Part shown: positions 1-7,253 of the stretch, piece by piece
Position numbering within the stretch: the first letter of the stretch is position 1
How the letters are laid out: every line of letters starts with the position of its first letter
NCBI RefSeq assembly: GCF_018785245.1
Contig: NZ_WQPL01000001.1
Location: 1-63,359, forward strand
Origin: Collinsella aerofaciens
Lineage (GTDB): Bacteria > Actinomycetota > Coriobacteriia > Coriobacteriales > Coriobacteriaceae
Reading direction: 5' to 3'
Length of the DNA stretch: 63,359 nt
Notes under the pieces: generated by a model
Told to the model about the DNA's origin: nothing
Database searches by the model: none
The model's input: the letters and a program-made list of their open reading frames with translations, nothing else
Translations under genes and position numbers: made by a program

Positions 1-73
1 GGTCGGCGGCCCGTTCTGGGCGCGCCTCAATCGTAGCCCGAGACGGTCCCGGGCTGACAATTTCGACTGTAAT

Positions 74-109
74 GGACGTTTTTTAACGACTAGTCATTTA
101 AGAACGTCC
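74..109. repeat. GGGAC-core palindrome, subfamily with ACTAGTCATT loop
   Basis: The arms GGACGTT and AACGTCC enclose a loop containing CGACTAGTCATT. The loop and right arm recur almost exactly at about 22492-22518, so this is a dispersed element and not a chance hairpin. It lies downstream of the glutaredoxin gene on the minus strand and could help stop transcription. Bases 1-73 hold only a small hairpin (AGCCCG/CGGGCT, about 34-53) and no gene I can support. Confidence 0.6.
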
Positions 110-127
110 CCGATGAGTACTCTCACG

Positions 128-373
128 CTAGAGCAGGTTCTTCTGTACCCATGCGATGATGTCGCTCGACTCGTAGAGCGGCTTGCCGTCGATGAACAAG
201 CAGGGAACCTGGCGCTTTCCGCCGACGGCGATGAGTGTCTGCTCGGCTTCGGTATCGGTCGAGATATTGCGCTCGGGGATGGTCACACCGTTATCGGCCA
301 GGAATCGCTTGACCTTCATGCAATACGGGCAGCCGGTCATAACGTAGAGCACGAGCTCGTGATCAGTAGCCAT
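128..373 (-). CDS. Glutaredoxin-like protein
   Basis: An 81-residue thioredoxin-fold protein of the usual glutaredoxin length. The CPYC redox motif lies about 14 residues from the start, after the first beta strand (ELVLYVMTG). The TVP-like cis-proline segment reads RQVPCLFIDG and is followed by the usual C-terminal helix. It probably reduces disulfides or glutathione/mycothiol-type mixed disulfides in the cytoplasm; which thiol it uses cannot be read. The start at 373 is chosen over a longer frame (to 412) because GGAGAC sits just upstream. It is followed by a dispersed palindrome and preceded by a same-strand regulator gene. Confidence 0.85.
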   Translation of the reverse strand: MATDHELVLYVMTGCPYCMKVKRFLADNGVTIPERNISTDTEAEQTLIAVGGKRQVPCLFIDGKPLYESSDIIAWVQKNLL

Positions 374-424
374 GGGTCTCCAATCGGTTGAGGTTTCGAT
401 TGAAATACCCAAAGCTGCCGCGGT

Positions 425-1252
425 CTATGCGCGCGTCAATGATGACTCGATGGCCTGGACCAGAAGCGCCGTGGCTCCGGTGCCGCAGGGCTTGTCATAG
501 TAGTCAACAAAGCGCTGGTCGGCAAGATAGCCGCGGGCGAGGCCCAGGTATGCTTCGTCTTGGGGTTCGTGCCCCCAGTTAAGGCCAATCCATCGACGGT
601 GCATTGCGACAAGTTTACGGGCCTCGCTGCTCTCTGGGTCGCCAGCGCCCATGGCAATCGAGAGCTGACCCAGAATAGCGCGTTCAAGTTCCTTCATGTC
701 GTTCCATGTCTCGGGGTCCATGTCCAACAGCGCTTCGTTTGCTGCATCGATAGCCTCGTCGCCATAGCGCGCCCGCGCCTCGGCGCCGTAGCGCTCCTCG
801 TTTTCCTGCACGGTGCGCCAGCGCTCCAGTTGCGGCAGGACGGCGCCCATGAGCGAGACGGCTTCGTCGAGCGACATACCGGTGTTTTGCGCCAGCCGCG
901 GGGCACAATCCTCGATCATTGCCTCCATGGTGGTGTCGTAGGTGTACTGGCCATGGTCGTAGCACCACTTGCAGTAATGGTCAGTCGTGGCGCCCGTGGC
1001 GTCGGTGCCGCAGTCGTCGGGCGTGAGTATCATGCCGCAGCTCTGGCAATAGTGCTCGGGCATTTCGAGCAGATGGGACAGTGGCTCGTCGGTTACGGCG
1101 GCGATGAGCTTCATCATGTCGATGCCCGGTGTGACCTCGCCACGCTCCCAACGGCTGACGGCTTGGCGTGTGACGAAGAGCTTGGCGGCGAGCTGCTCTT
1201 GGGTAAGGTGATGGGCGCGACGGACAGCGATGAGCTTTTCTGCAAAGGCCAT
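425..1252 (-). CDS. XRE-family regulator with zinc ribbon and TipAS-like domain
   Basis: A 275-residue protein with three parts. Residues about 5-60 form an XRE helix-turn-helix (LTQEQLAAKLFVTRQAVSRW). Residues about 68-105 form a putative zinc ribbon with CQSCG and CKWC pairs. The C-terminal 150 residues resemble TipAS, the drug-recognition domain of MerR-type TipA and Mta regulators, including the paired W/H/helix pattern around MHRRWIGLNWG. TipAS is normally fused to a MerR head, so an XRE head is a different arrangement. It may be a repressor or activator sensing a hydrophobic drug or peptide. AAAGGAG precedes the ATG. No efflux gene is adjacent, so the target is unknown. Confidence 0.75.
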   Translation of the reverse strand: MAFAEKLIAVRRAHHLTQEQLAAKLFVTRQAVSRWERGEVTPGIDMMKLIAAVTDEPLSHLLEMPEHYCQSCGMILTPDDCGTDATGATTDHYCKWCYDHGQYTYDTTMEAMIEDCAPRLAQNTGMSLDEAVSLMGAVLPQLERWRTVQENEERYGAEARARYGDEAIDAANEALLDMDPETWNDMKELERAILGQLSIAMGAGDPESSEARKLVAMHRRWIGLNWGHEPQDEAYLGLARGYLADQRFVDYYDKPCGTGATALLVQAIESSLTRA

Positions 1253-1380
1253 AGCGGCTCCTTTCTGCTGGTTGATGGCTTAAGCATACGCGGCGGCAGG
1301 TGCCCTTCCAAGCAACCGTTGGTTGCACGACGGAGGACCGCGGCGAAGAATTGCGCGCAACGCCCCACGCCTCCATGCCG

Positions 1381-1386
1381 TACAAT
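1381..1386 (+). promoter_or_regulatory. Candidate -10 box (TACAAT) for trmO
   Basis: TACAAT lies 7 bases before the preferred trmO ATG at 1394, so transcription would start at or very near the start codon. No Shine-Dalgarno sequence is seen. This suggests a leaderless message. No well-spaced -35 box is evident. Confidence 0.45.
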
Positions 1387-1393
1387 GACCGGC

Positions 1394-2131
1394 ATGGAAC
1401 CTATCGCACACATACATACCGACCTGCCGCAGAAGTTCGGCATCCCGCGCAACAGCTTTTTGGCGCCCCATCTGCAGGGGCGCATCGTCTTTGAGCCGGA
1501 ATTTGCCTCCAACGCAGCAGTTGAGGGTCTGGATTCCTTCTCTCACTTATGGTTGCTGTGGCGCTTCGAAAACGGAACGCCCGGCGGCACGGCTAAGGAC
1601 ATAGCTGCCGATGCCAAGTTGCAGGACAGGTCCGGCACCAACGTCAAGTGGTCGAAAACCGTGCGCCCGCCGCGTTTGGGTGGAGCCGAGCGCGTGGGCG
1701 TGTTTGCCACGCGCAGTCCGTTTCGCCCTAATCCCATCGGTCTCACCTGCGTCAAGCTCGATCGTGTCGAATTCACCGATGATGGCCCCATCATTCATGT
1801 GCTGGGGGCCGACCTGCGCGACGGCACGCCCATCTACGACATTAAGCCCTACATTCCGTTTGCGGACTGTCACCCGGATGCGACCGGCGGCTGGATCGAG
1901 GACGCTCCGTGGCAAGAGCTCGACATCGAGTTCCCGCAGACGCTGCAGGATATGGTCCCGCCCGCAAAGCTCCCCGGCTTGGTCGAGGTCCTTCGCCAAG
2001 ACCCGCGCCGCGCAGGCAGCAAGCACGAGCCAAACCGCGTCTATCACCTGGCCTTTGCCGGGCTCGACATATCTTTTACGGTCGATAAAACCCAGCTAAC
2101 CGTAGTCGCCGTCAACGACGCGCAAGACTAA
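1394..2131 (+). CDS. trmO: tRNA (adenine(37)-N6)-methyltransferase TrmO (TsaA/YaeB family)
   Basis: A 245-residue protein of the TsaA/TrmO beta-barrel family, which uses SAM to methylate N6 of the t6A base next to the anticodon of some tRNAs. Recognisable segments are the early IHTDLPQKFGIPRN strand, FSHLWLLWRF, the conserved RSPFRPNPIGLT loop (about residue 110), and DLRDGTPIYDIKPYIPF. The C-terminal part (VYHLAFAGLDISF) matches the extra domain of YaeB. The same frame is open far upstream, but homology starts here. The start could be 1385 or 1394, and a TACAAT box directly before it favours 1394. Confidence 0.87.
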   Translation: MEPIAHIHTDLPQKFGIPRNSFLAPHLQGRIVFEPEFASNAAVEGLDSFSHLWLLWRFENGTPGGTAKDIAADAKLQDRSGTNVKWSKTVRPPRLGGAERVGVFATRSPFRPNPIGLTCVKLDRVEFTDDGPIIHVLGADLRDGTPIYDIKPYIPFADCHPDATGGWIEDAPWQELDIEFPQTLQDMVPPAKLPGLVEVLRQDPRRAGSKHEPNRVYHLAFAGLDISFTVDKTQLTVVAVNDAQD

Positions 2132-2243
2132 CCAGCCATTCGTCCGCACCCGTCAAATTAGGCGCCAAACCCCATGCCAAAACCGCTCACGCTGGTAGAA
2201 AATAACGCCTACCAAAACAATCCGCTTTGCATGGGAGCTCAGC

Positions 2244-3458
2244 ATGAAATACGACTTTAGCTCGCTTATCGACCGCCACGGCATGGACTCCATCGCCGTT
2301 GACTCTTGGGGCGAGATCCCCGGTATGGCTCCGAACGCACCCGACGAGGGCTTCGACCGCATTCCCATGTGGGTGGCCGATATGAACTTTGCCACGGTGC
2401 CCACGGTCCAGGAACACATCATTCAGCGCGCCCAGCACCCCATGTTTGGCTATTTCAATCCGCGCCCCGAGTACTTTGACCGCATCATCGAATGGCAGAG
2501 CCGCCGCAATGGCGTCGAGTGCCTGCGCCCTGAACATATCGGCTACGAAAACGGCGTGCTGGGCGGTGTCGTGTCGACACTGCGCGCGTATGTCCAGCCG
2601 GGCGATGCGGTGCTGGTCCACAGCCCCACCTACATCGGCTTTACCAAGTCCATCGAAGCCGCGGGTTATCGTATTGTCCACAGCCCGCTTAAGCTCGACG
2701 ACCAGGGCGTGTGGCGTATGGACTTTGAGGACATGGAGCACAAGCTCGCCCAAAACCACATCCATGCCGCGGTGTTCTGCTCGCCGCACAATCCCTGCGG
2801 CCGCGTATGGGAGCGCGACGAGATTGAGCGCGCCATGGACATCTATTGCCAGCACGATTGCGTGGTGATCTCGGACGAGATTTGGTCCGATATCATTCTG
2901 CCGGGTCACAAGCATATTCCGACGCAGTCGGTGAGCGAGGATGCCCGCATGCGCACGGTTGCCCTCTATGCGCCGAGCAAGACGTTCAACCTGGCGGGCT
3001 TGGTCGGCAGCTACCACATTGTCTACAACGAGACGCTGCGTGACCGCATGTGCGCCGTGTCCAACAAGACTCACTACAATGAGATGAACGTCCTCTCCAT
3101 GCATGCGCTGATCGGTGCCTACCAGCCGCAGGGCTACGAGTGGGTGGACGAGCTCAACCAGGTGCTTGCCGGCAATATCGAGTACTTCTGCGATTACGTG
3201 GACGAGCATTTTGAGGGCGTGTCTTATTCGCGTCCGCAGGGCACGTACATGGTGTTTCTGGACTGCACCGAGTGGTGCCGCGAACATGGCCGCGATATTC
3301 AGTGGCTGCTCGACGAGGGGGCGCGCGTGGGCGTGGGGTATCAGGACGGTCGTCCGTTCCACGGGCTCTGCCACATTCGCGTGAATCTGGCGCTGCCGCT
3401 TTCGCGCGTAAAGGAAGCGTGCGACCGCCTGGACCGCTACGTTTTTAATGCACGGTAA
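2244..3458 (+). CDS. patB: PLP-dependent C-S lyase/aminotransferase, PatB/MalY type
   Basis: A 404-residue fold-type I PLP enzyme. It opens with MKYDFSSLIDRHGMDSIAVD and MWVADMNF, typical of the MalY/PatB group that splits cystathionine to homocysteine or cysteine to sulfide and pyruvate. The PLP lysine is Lys246 in SKTFNLAGL. Other family marks are the SPHNPCGRVW and VVISDEIWSDI segments. GGGAG precedes the ATG. It stands alone between trmO and a sensory operon. MalY homologues can also bind regulators, but nothing here shows that. The cystathionine beta-lyase role is inferred from family; a broad cysteine-S-conjugate lyase is equally possible. Confidence 0.88.
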   Translation: MKYDFSSLIDRHGMDSIAVDSWGEIPGMAPNAPDEGFDRIPMWVADMNFATVPTVQEHIIQRAQHPMFGYFNPRPEYFDRIIEWQSRRNGVECLRPEHIGYENGVLGGVVSTLRAYVQPGDAVLVHSPTYIGFTKSIEAAGYRIVHSPLKLDDQGVWRMDFEDMEHKLAQNHIHAAVFCSPHNPCGRVWERDEIERAMDIYCQHDCVVISDEIWSDIILPGHKHIPTQSVSEDARMRTVALYAPSKTFNLAGLVGSYHIVYNETLRDRMCAVSNKTHYNEMNVLSMHALIGAYQPQGYEWVDELNQVLAGNIEYFCDYVDEHFEGVSYSRPQGTYMVFLDCTEWCREHGRDIQWLLDEGARVGVGYQDGRPFHGLCHIRVNLALPLSRVKEACDRLDRYVFNAR

Positions 3459-3554
3459 GTGAGCACTGCATGCTGGGTCTTCTGCCAAGTCAGCTGGAAG
3501 GCCCCACACGGTAAAGCGTCTGTAACAATTGGGTGCTCGTGTGGTTTTGTTTGC

Positions 3555-3560
3555 TATTAT
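3555..3560 (+). promoter_or_regulatory. Candidate -10 box of the binding-protein/kinase operon
   Basis: TATTAT lies 43 bases before the ATG at 3603 in an AT-rich stretch. The upstream GTTTTGTTTG region could hold a weak -35 box. GGAGCTCG before the ATG is the ribosome binding site. Confidence 0.4.
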
Positions 3561-3602
3561 CTTTAACCATTTCAGTCTGTAAACAGGATCGTATGGAGCT
3601 CG

Positions 3603-4472
3603 ATGAAAAGATCCCGTCGCTCGGTTGCCATTTCGTTGTTTGTTGCGCTTGCAGTGGCGAGCGCTTTTGTCGTAGCGATAGCTGGCTGCTCCGGGTCGAA
3701 TGACGGAGCCTCGACGTCTGCATTAGAAGGTCTGGACGCCTCACAAGCCAAAGACGACAACCTTAAGACGCTCAACGTTGGCAGCGACCTCTATCCACCG
3801 TTTGTGTATACCGACGAGTACGGCGATATCGTTGGCCTGGATGTCGAGATATTGACCGAGGCTTTGGCCCGCATTGGTTACAAGCCAAAGTACCAGCTGA
3901 TCGATTGGGAAAAGAAGAAAGAGCTGCTGGCGAGCGGCGAACTCGATTGTGTCATGGGCAGCTTTAGCATGACGGGTCGCGAAAACGAGTATCGTTGGGC
4001 CGGCCCGTACCTTGCGAGCCGCCAGGTGGTCGCGGTCGATCCCCAGAGCGATATCTACACGCTTGCTGATCTTGAGGATAAGGTCGTGGCGGTTCAATCC
4101 ACCACCAAGCCCGAGGACATTTCGCTCAATCGTACAAATGAAAACGTTCCGCAGATCAAAGAGCTCTACAGTTTTTCGGACCGTTCATACCTGAATCCGG
4201 CGCTCGTCGAGGGCCTGGTCGACGCCATCGCCGCACATGAGTCGTCGTTGCTCACCTACGAAAAAGACTATGGTGTGACGTATCGCATTTTGGATGAGCC
4301 GCTGCTAGAAGTTGGTTTGGGCACTGCTTTCGACATCAACGATACGCGCGGCATCGACGTTAAGCTCACCCGTGCCTACCAAGAAATGCTTGCCGATGGC
4401 ACCATGGAACGCCTGGTGTCAAAGTACTTTGATGACCCTTCGCCATTTTTGAATATGGAGGGCCTGTCATGA
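3603..4472 (+). CDS. Amino-acid-type solute-binding lipoprotein (SBP_bac_3)
   Basis: A 289-residue exported lipoprotein. It has a basic N-terminus (MKRSRRS), a hydrophobic core, and a lipobox with the lipidated Cys at residue 29 (AIAGC). The mature part is a periplasmic-binding fold of the amino-acid family: NVGSDLYPPFVYTDEYGDIVGLDVEI, then an LLASGELDCVMGSFSMT loop. No ABC permease or ATPase gene is near. Instead its stop overlaps the start of a hybrid histidine kinase (ATGA), so it probably works as a ligand sensor for that kinase. The ligand cannot be read; an amino acid or similar small acid is a guess from family. Confidence 0.85.
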   Translation: MKRSRRSVAISLFVALAVASAFVVAIAGCSGSNDGASTSALEGLDASQAKDDNLKTLNVGSDLYPPFVYTDEYGDIVGLDVEILTEALARIGYKPKYQLIDWEKKKELLASGELDCVMGSFSMTGRENEYRWAGPYLASRQVVAVDPQSDIYTLADLEDKVVAVQSTTKPEDISLNRTNENVPQIKELYSFSDRSYLNPALVEGLVDAIAAHESSLLTYEKDYGVTYRILDEPLLEVGLGTAFDINDTRGIDVKLTRAYQEMLADGTMERLVSKYFDDPSPFLNMEGLS

Positions 4473-6661
4473 TTGATGCGCCCGACCACGCCGCTCAGGA
4501 GCGGGACAATCGTTCGGCAGGGGCATGGCTCCTTGTCGCTCTGCTGGGGATAGCGCTCTCGGTTGTTGCCGGCATGATGAGCTACGGTTACACGACGGCC
4601 CAAGCCGAGCAGCGCTTTGCCGACGTTGTCGATTACGTGGCGACGCAGAGCCTTTCCTACGATGCATTCAACAGCGCCTATACGACCAAAAACCTGATTC
4701 GCGTTATGGAGATCGCCGGAGAGACAGCGCGCGATATGGAGCGCGACGGTTCGGTGGATAACGCCACGCTGGAGCAATATACCGACCAGTTCAACGTGAG
4801 CGCGCTGATCGTGACGAACGCATCGGGCAATTTGGTGTCCGAGTCCTCGACGGATGGCGTGGGCTACGAGTCGCTCGCTACGTATCTCAAGGAAGCACCC
4901 GTGCTGGAGGTGGCAGCCCATCCGCTTAAGTCCTATACCGCCCGCATCACACTTGCGGATGACTCGGTCACAGACATTGGCTGCGTGACTCGGCGGGATG
5001 ACGAGGGTATCGTTGTCGCGGTAAGGCATCAGAGCGCGAAGGCAGTTGCAAGCAATACGCTCAAACTGCAGAGCCTGCTCGGTGGTTATGAGACCATCGA
5101 CAGCGGCAATATCGTGATCGAAAGCGATGGCAAGGTCGTTGCGACCAATGCCGTTGGACCCACCATATTGGGCGTGTTCGATCTGCCTGCGACGGATGTC
5201 TTTATTGTCGACGGTATAAAGGATCGATGCCCGGCTGGTAAGGTCAGATTGGTTAACGCCGACGGCGAGTGGTATCTGGGCACATTTGGTAAAGCGCGAA
5301 AATTCTACGTGTACACCTATGCCTCGGCGCAGCGCTACTTTGAGGTCGTCGCGGCTGTTGCTGCCGGCGTGCTGGTGCTCTACAGCGGTGTTATAGCCGT
5401 TGTTGTGACGGTGCGTCGCCGCGCTGATCGCCGACGTTTGACGGACTTGCTGCAGCAGGAGCGCGACTATGGCGACAAGCTGGCAAAGGCGGCGCGTGAG
5501 GCCTCGTCTGCCAACTCGGCAAAGACGGAGTTTCTGCGTCGCATGAGCCACGATCTGCGCACGCCCATCAACGGCATTCGCGGCATGGTCGAGGTTGGCG
5601 ATGCCAATGCGGACGATCTGCAAAAGCAGACTGAGTGCCGCTCGAAAATCTGGACGGCATCGGGACTGCTGCTCGACCTTGCCAACGAGGCACTCGATAT
5701 GAGTCGCCTGGAGAGCGGGCAGGTCGACCTAAACCTCGTGCCCATAAACTTGGTGGCCCTCAACTGTGAAGTGCGCGATATTCTGGAGCGCCAGGCCGAG
5801 GAGCGTCTGGTGAAAATTATCTGTGACCAGCAGGCGCTTGATCATCCCTATGCACGGGTGAGCGTGACGCACCTCAAGCGCTTGTTGCTCAATATTGCCG
5901 GCAATGCCGTCAAGTACAACCGCCAAGGCGGCTATGTTCGCCTGGCGTGCCGCGAGGTGGAGCCAGCGGATGGCGTCCCCGTCTATGAATACACGATCGC
6001 CGACAACGGTATTGGCATGAGCGAGGAGTTCCAACAGCGCCTCTACGAGCCGTTTTGCCGCGAGGAACAGCAGGTGGAAGGCGCTTCGTCGGGAACTGGA
6101 CTGGGCGCGCCTATCGCAAAACAGTTGGTTGAGCTTATGGGTGGAACCATGAGCTTTACGAGCGTCTTGGGGCAGGGGACGACGTTTACCATCCGCCTGC
6201 CGTTCGAGAAGTGCGACCGCTCCGAGATTCCTCAGGCAGTGCGCGTGGAGGCGGGCGATGGCGATGCGCTCCAGGGCTTGCGCGTTTTGCTCGTAGAGGA
6301 TAACGATCTGAATGCCGAGATCGCGCAGTTTACGCTCGGCCGTGCCGGTGCCGTCGTGACGCATGCTAAGGATGGTGAGTCTGCCGTCGAGATGTTTACC
6401 GCGAGCGCGCTGCACGAGTATGACGTGGTGTTGATGGACATCATGATGCCCGGTATCGATGGTCTTGAGGCCACGCGTCGAATTCGAGCGCTCGATCGCG
6501 AGGATGCCGCGACCACGCCGATTATCGCCGTGAGTGCCAACGCCTTTGCCGACGACCGCAGGCTTTCGCGTGAGGCGGGCATGGATGCGCACCTGAGTAA
6601 ACCCGTGAGCTCGCAGGAGCTCGTTGAGGCGCTTGCGCACATAGCCGCCGACGCTTCATAA
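4469..6661 (+). CDS. Hybrid sensor histidine kinase with C-terminal receiver
   Basis: A 730-residue membrane kinase. One TM helix lies near residues 13-33, then an extracytoplasmic domain to about 285, then TM2 (VVAAVAAGVLVLYSGVIAVV). The HisKA phosphoacceptor is His361 (MSHDLRTP). The ATPase boxes are NAVKYNR, DNGIGMS and GTGLGAPIA. A receiver follows, with EDNDLN and the phospho-acceptor Asp657 (LMDIMMPG). There is no HPt or DNA-binding domain, so the output must be a separate protein not encoded here. Translation is coupled to the upstream lipoprotein by a 4-base overlap. It is clearly paralogous in its kinase and receiver parts to the kinase at 7254-10058. Confidence 0.9.
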   Translation: MIDAPDHAAQERDNRSAGAWLLVALLGIALSVVAGMMSYGYTTAQAEQRFADVVDYVATQSLSYDAFNSAYTTKNLIRVMEIAGETARDMERDGSVDNATLEQYTDQFNVSALIVTNASGNLVSESSTDGVGYESLATYLKEAPVLEVAAHPLKSYTARITLADDSVTDIGCVTRRDDEGIVVAVRHQSAKAVASNTLKLQSLLGGYETIDSGNIVIESDGKVVATNAVGPTILGVFDLPATDVFIVDGIKDRCPAGKVRLVNADGEWYLGTFGKARKFYVYTYASAQRYFEVVAAVAAGVLVLYSGVIAVVVTVRRRADRRRLTDLLQQERDYGDKLAKAAREASSANSAKTEFLRRMSHDLRTPINGIRGMVEVGDANADDLQKQTECRSKIWTASGLLLDLANEALDMSRLESGQVDLNLVPINLVALNCEVRDILERQAEERLVKIICDQQALDHPYARVSVTHLKRLLLNIAGNAVKYNRQGGYVRLACREVEPADGVPVYEYTIADNGIGMSEEFQQRLYEPFCREEQQVEGASSGTGLGAPIAKQLVELMGGTMSFTSVLGQGTTFTIRLPFEKCDRSEIPQAVRVEAGDGDALQGLRVLLVEDNDLNAEIAQFTLGRAGAVVTHAKDGESAVEMFTASALHEYDVVLMDIMMPGIDGLEATRRIRALDREDAATTPIIAVSANAFADDRRLSREAGMDAHLSKPVSSQELVEALAHIAADAS

Positions 6662-6663
6662 GC

Positions 6664-6703
6664 ATATGGCCTGGTTCCAAGGTGGGTTGGAACCAGGCCA
6701 TAT
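6664..6703. terminator. 17-bp perfect hairpin between convergent genes
   Basis: A perfect 17-bp stem (ATATGGCCTGG... paired with ...CCAGGCCATAT) with a GGTGGG loop begins 3 bases after the kinase stop. There is no strong T tract on the plus strand. It separates convergent genes and is probably a shared terminator. Confidence 0.7.
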
Positions 6704-6731
6704 TGTTATTGATGAGGCCTGTTTTTGGAGC

Positions 6732-7211
6732 TTACTTTTCTTGAATCTGCTTGCCGCAGAGATGCTCAATCGTAATCTCGTAGAGCTGGACGCCCTTAAT
6801 GTCCTTGGCGATTTCCTCTTCGACCTCCTCGGCAGAAGGGTAGTACTTAAGGGCGAGCTGGCGGACTTTGTCCTCGATAAACGCGGGGGTGTCATTCGCC
6901 AGGCGACAGCGGCCAAAGACCACGGTACTCATAACGTAGGGAGCCCAGTCGCCGTCCTGGTACCACTCGTTTCCGTAAACGGTAAAGCAGACCTTGTCAT
7001 CGCGCTTGAGTGCGTCGACCTTGTGGCCAGCCTTGGCGCCATGGAAATAAATATTGTCGTGCTCGGCGTCAAAGAAGTAGTTGACGGGAATGGCGTACGG
7101 GTAGCCATCGTCGCCGTTGACGGCAAAGACGCCGCGCTTGCAGGTGGCGAGCAGTTCGCGCGCTTCCTCGTCGGTGATGGCGCGTTTCTTTCGACGTAAG
7201 GGCCTAAACAT
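6732..7211 (-). CDS. Pyridoxamine 5'-phosphate oxidase-like flavin protein (NimA type)
   Basis: A 159-residue split-barrel FMN-binding protein. The N-terminal helix (ITDEEARELLATCKRGVFAV), the YPYAIPVNYFF strand pair and IYFHGAKAGHKVDAL are characteristic of the NimA/5-nitroimidazole-reductase-like branch. Members bind flavin and often reduce or bind haem, quinones or nitro compounds; true nitroimidazole resistance needs experiment. AAAGGAAG lies before the ATG at 7211. A longer frame upstream to 7250 has no support. It sits between two sensor-kinase genes and may be co-transcribed behind the one upstream on the same strand. Confidence 0.85.
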   Translation of the reverse strand: MFRPLRRKKRAITDEEARELLATCKRGVFAVNGDDGYPYAIPVNYFFDAEHDNIYFHGAKAGHKVDALKRDDKVCFTVYGNEWYQDGDWAPYVMSTVVFGRCRLANDTPAFIEDKVRQLALKYYPSAEEVEEEIAKDIKGVQLYEITIEHLCGKQIQEK

Positions 7212-7253
7212 CGTTGACTTCCTTTCTGGTCGTGCGTGGTGGTTGAGCACAAA

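Noticed and set aside
2187-3509. 440-codon open frame antisense to the PatB/MalY gene
   Set aside because: The plus strand has a clear PLP enzyme with all motifs. The antisense frame is an effect of high GC with few stop codons and has no ribosome binding site or family match.
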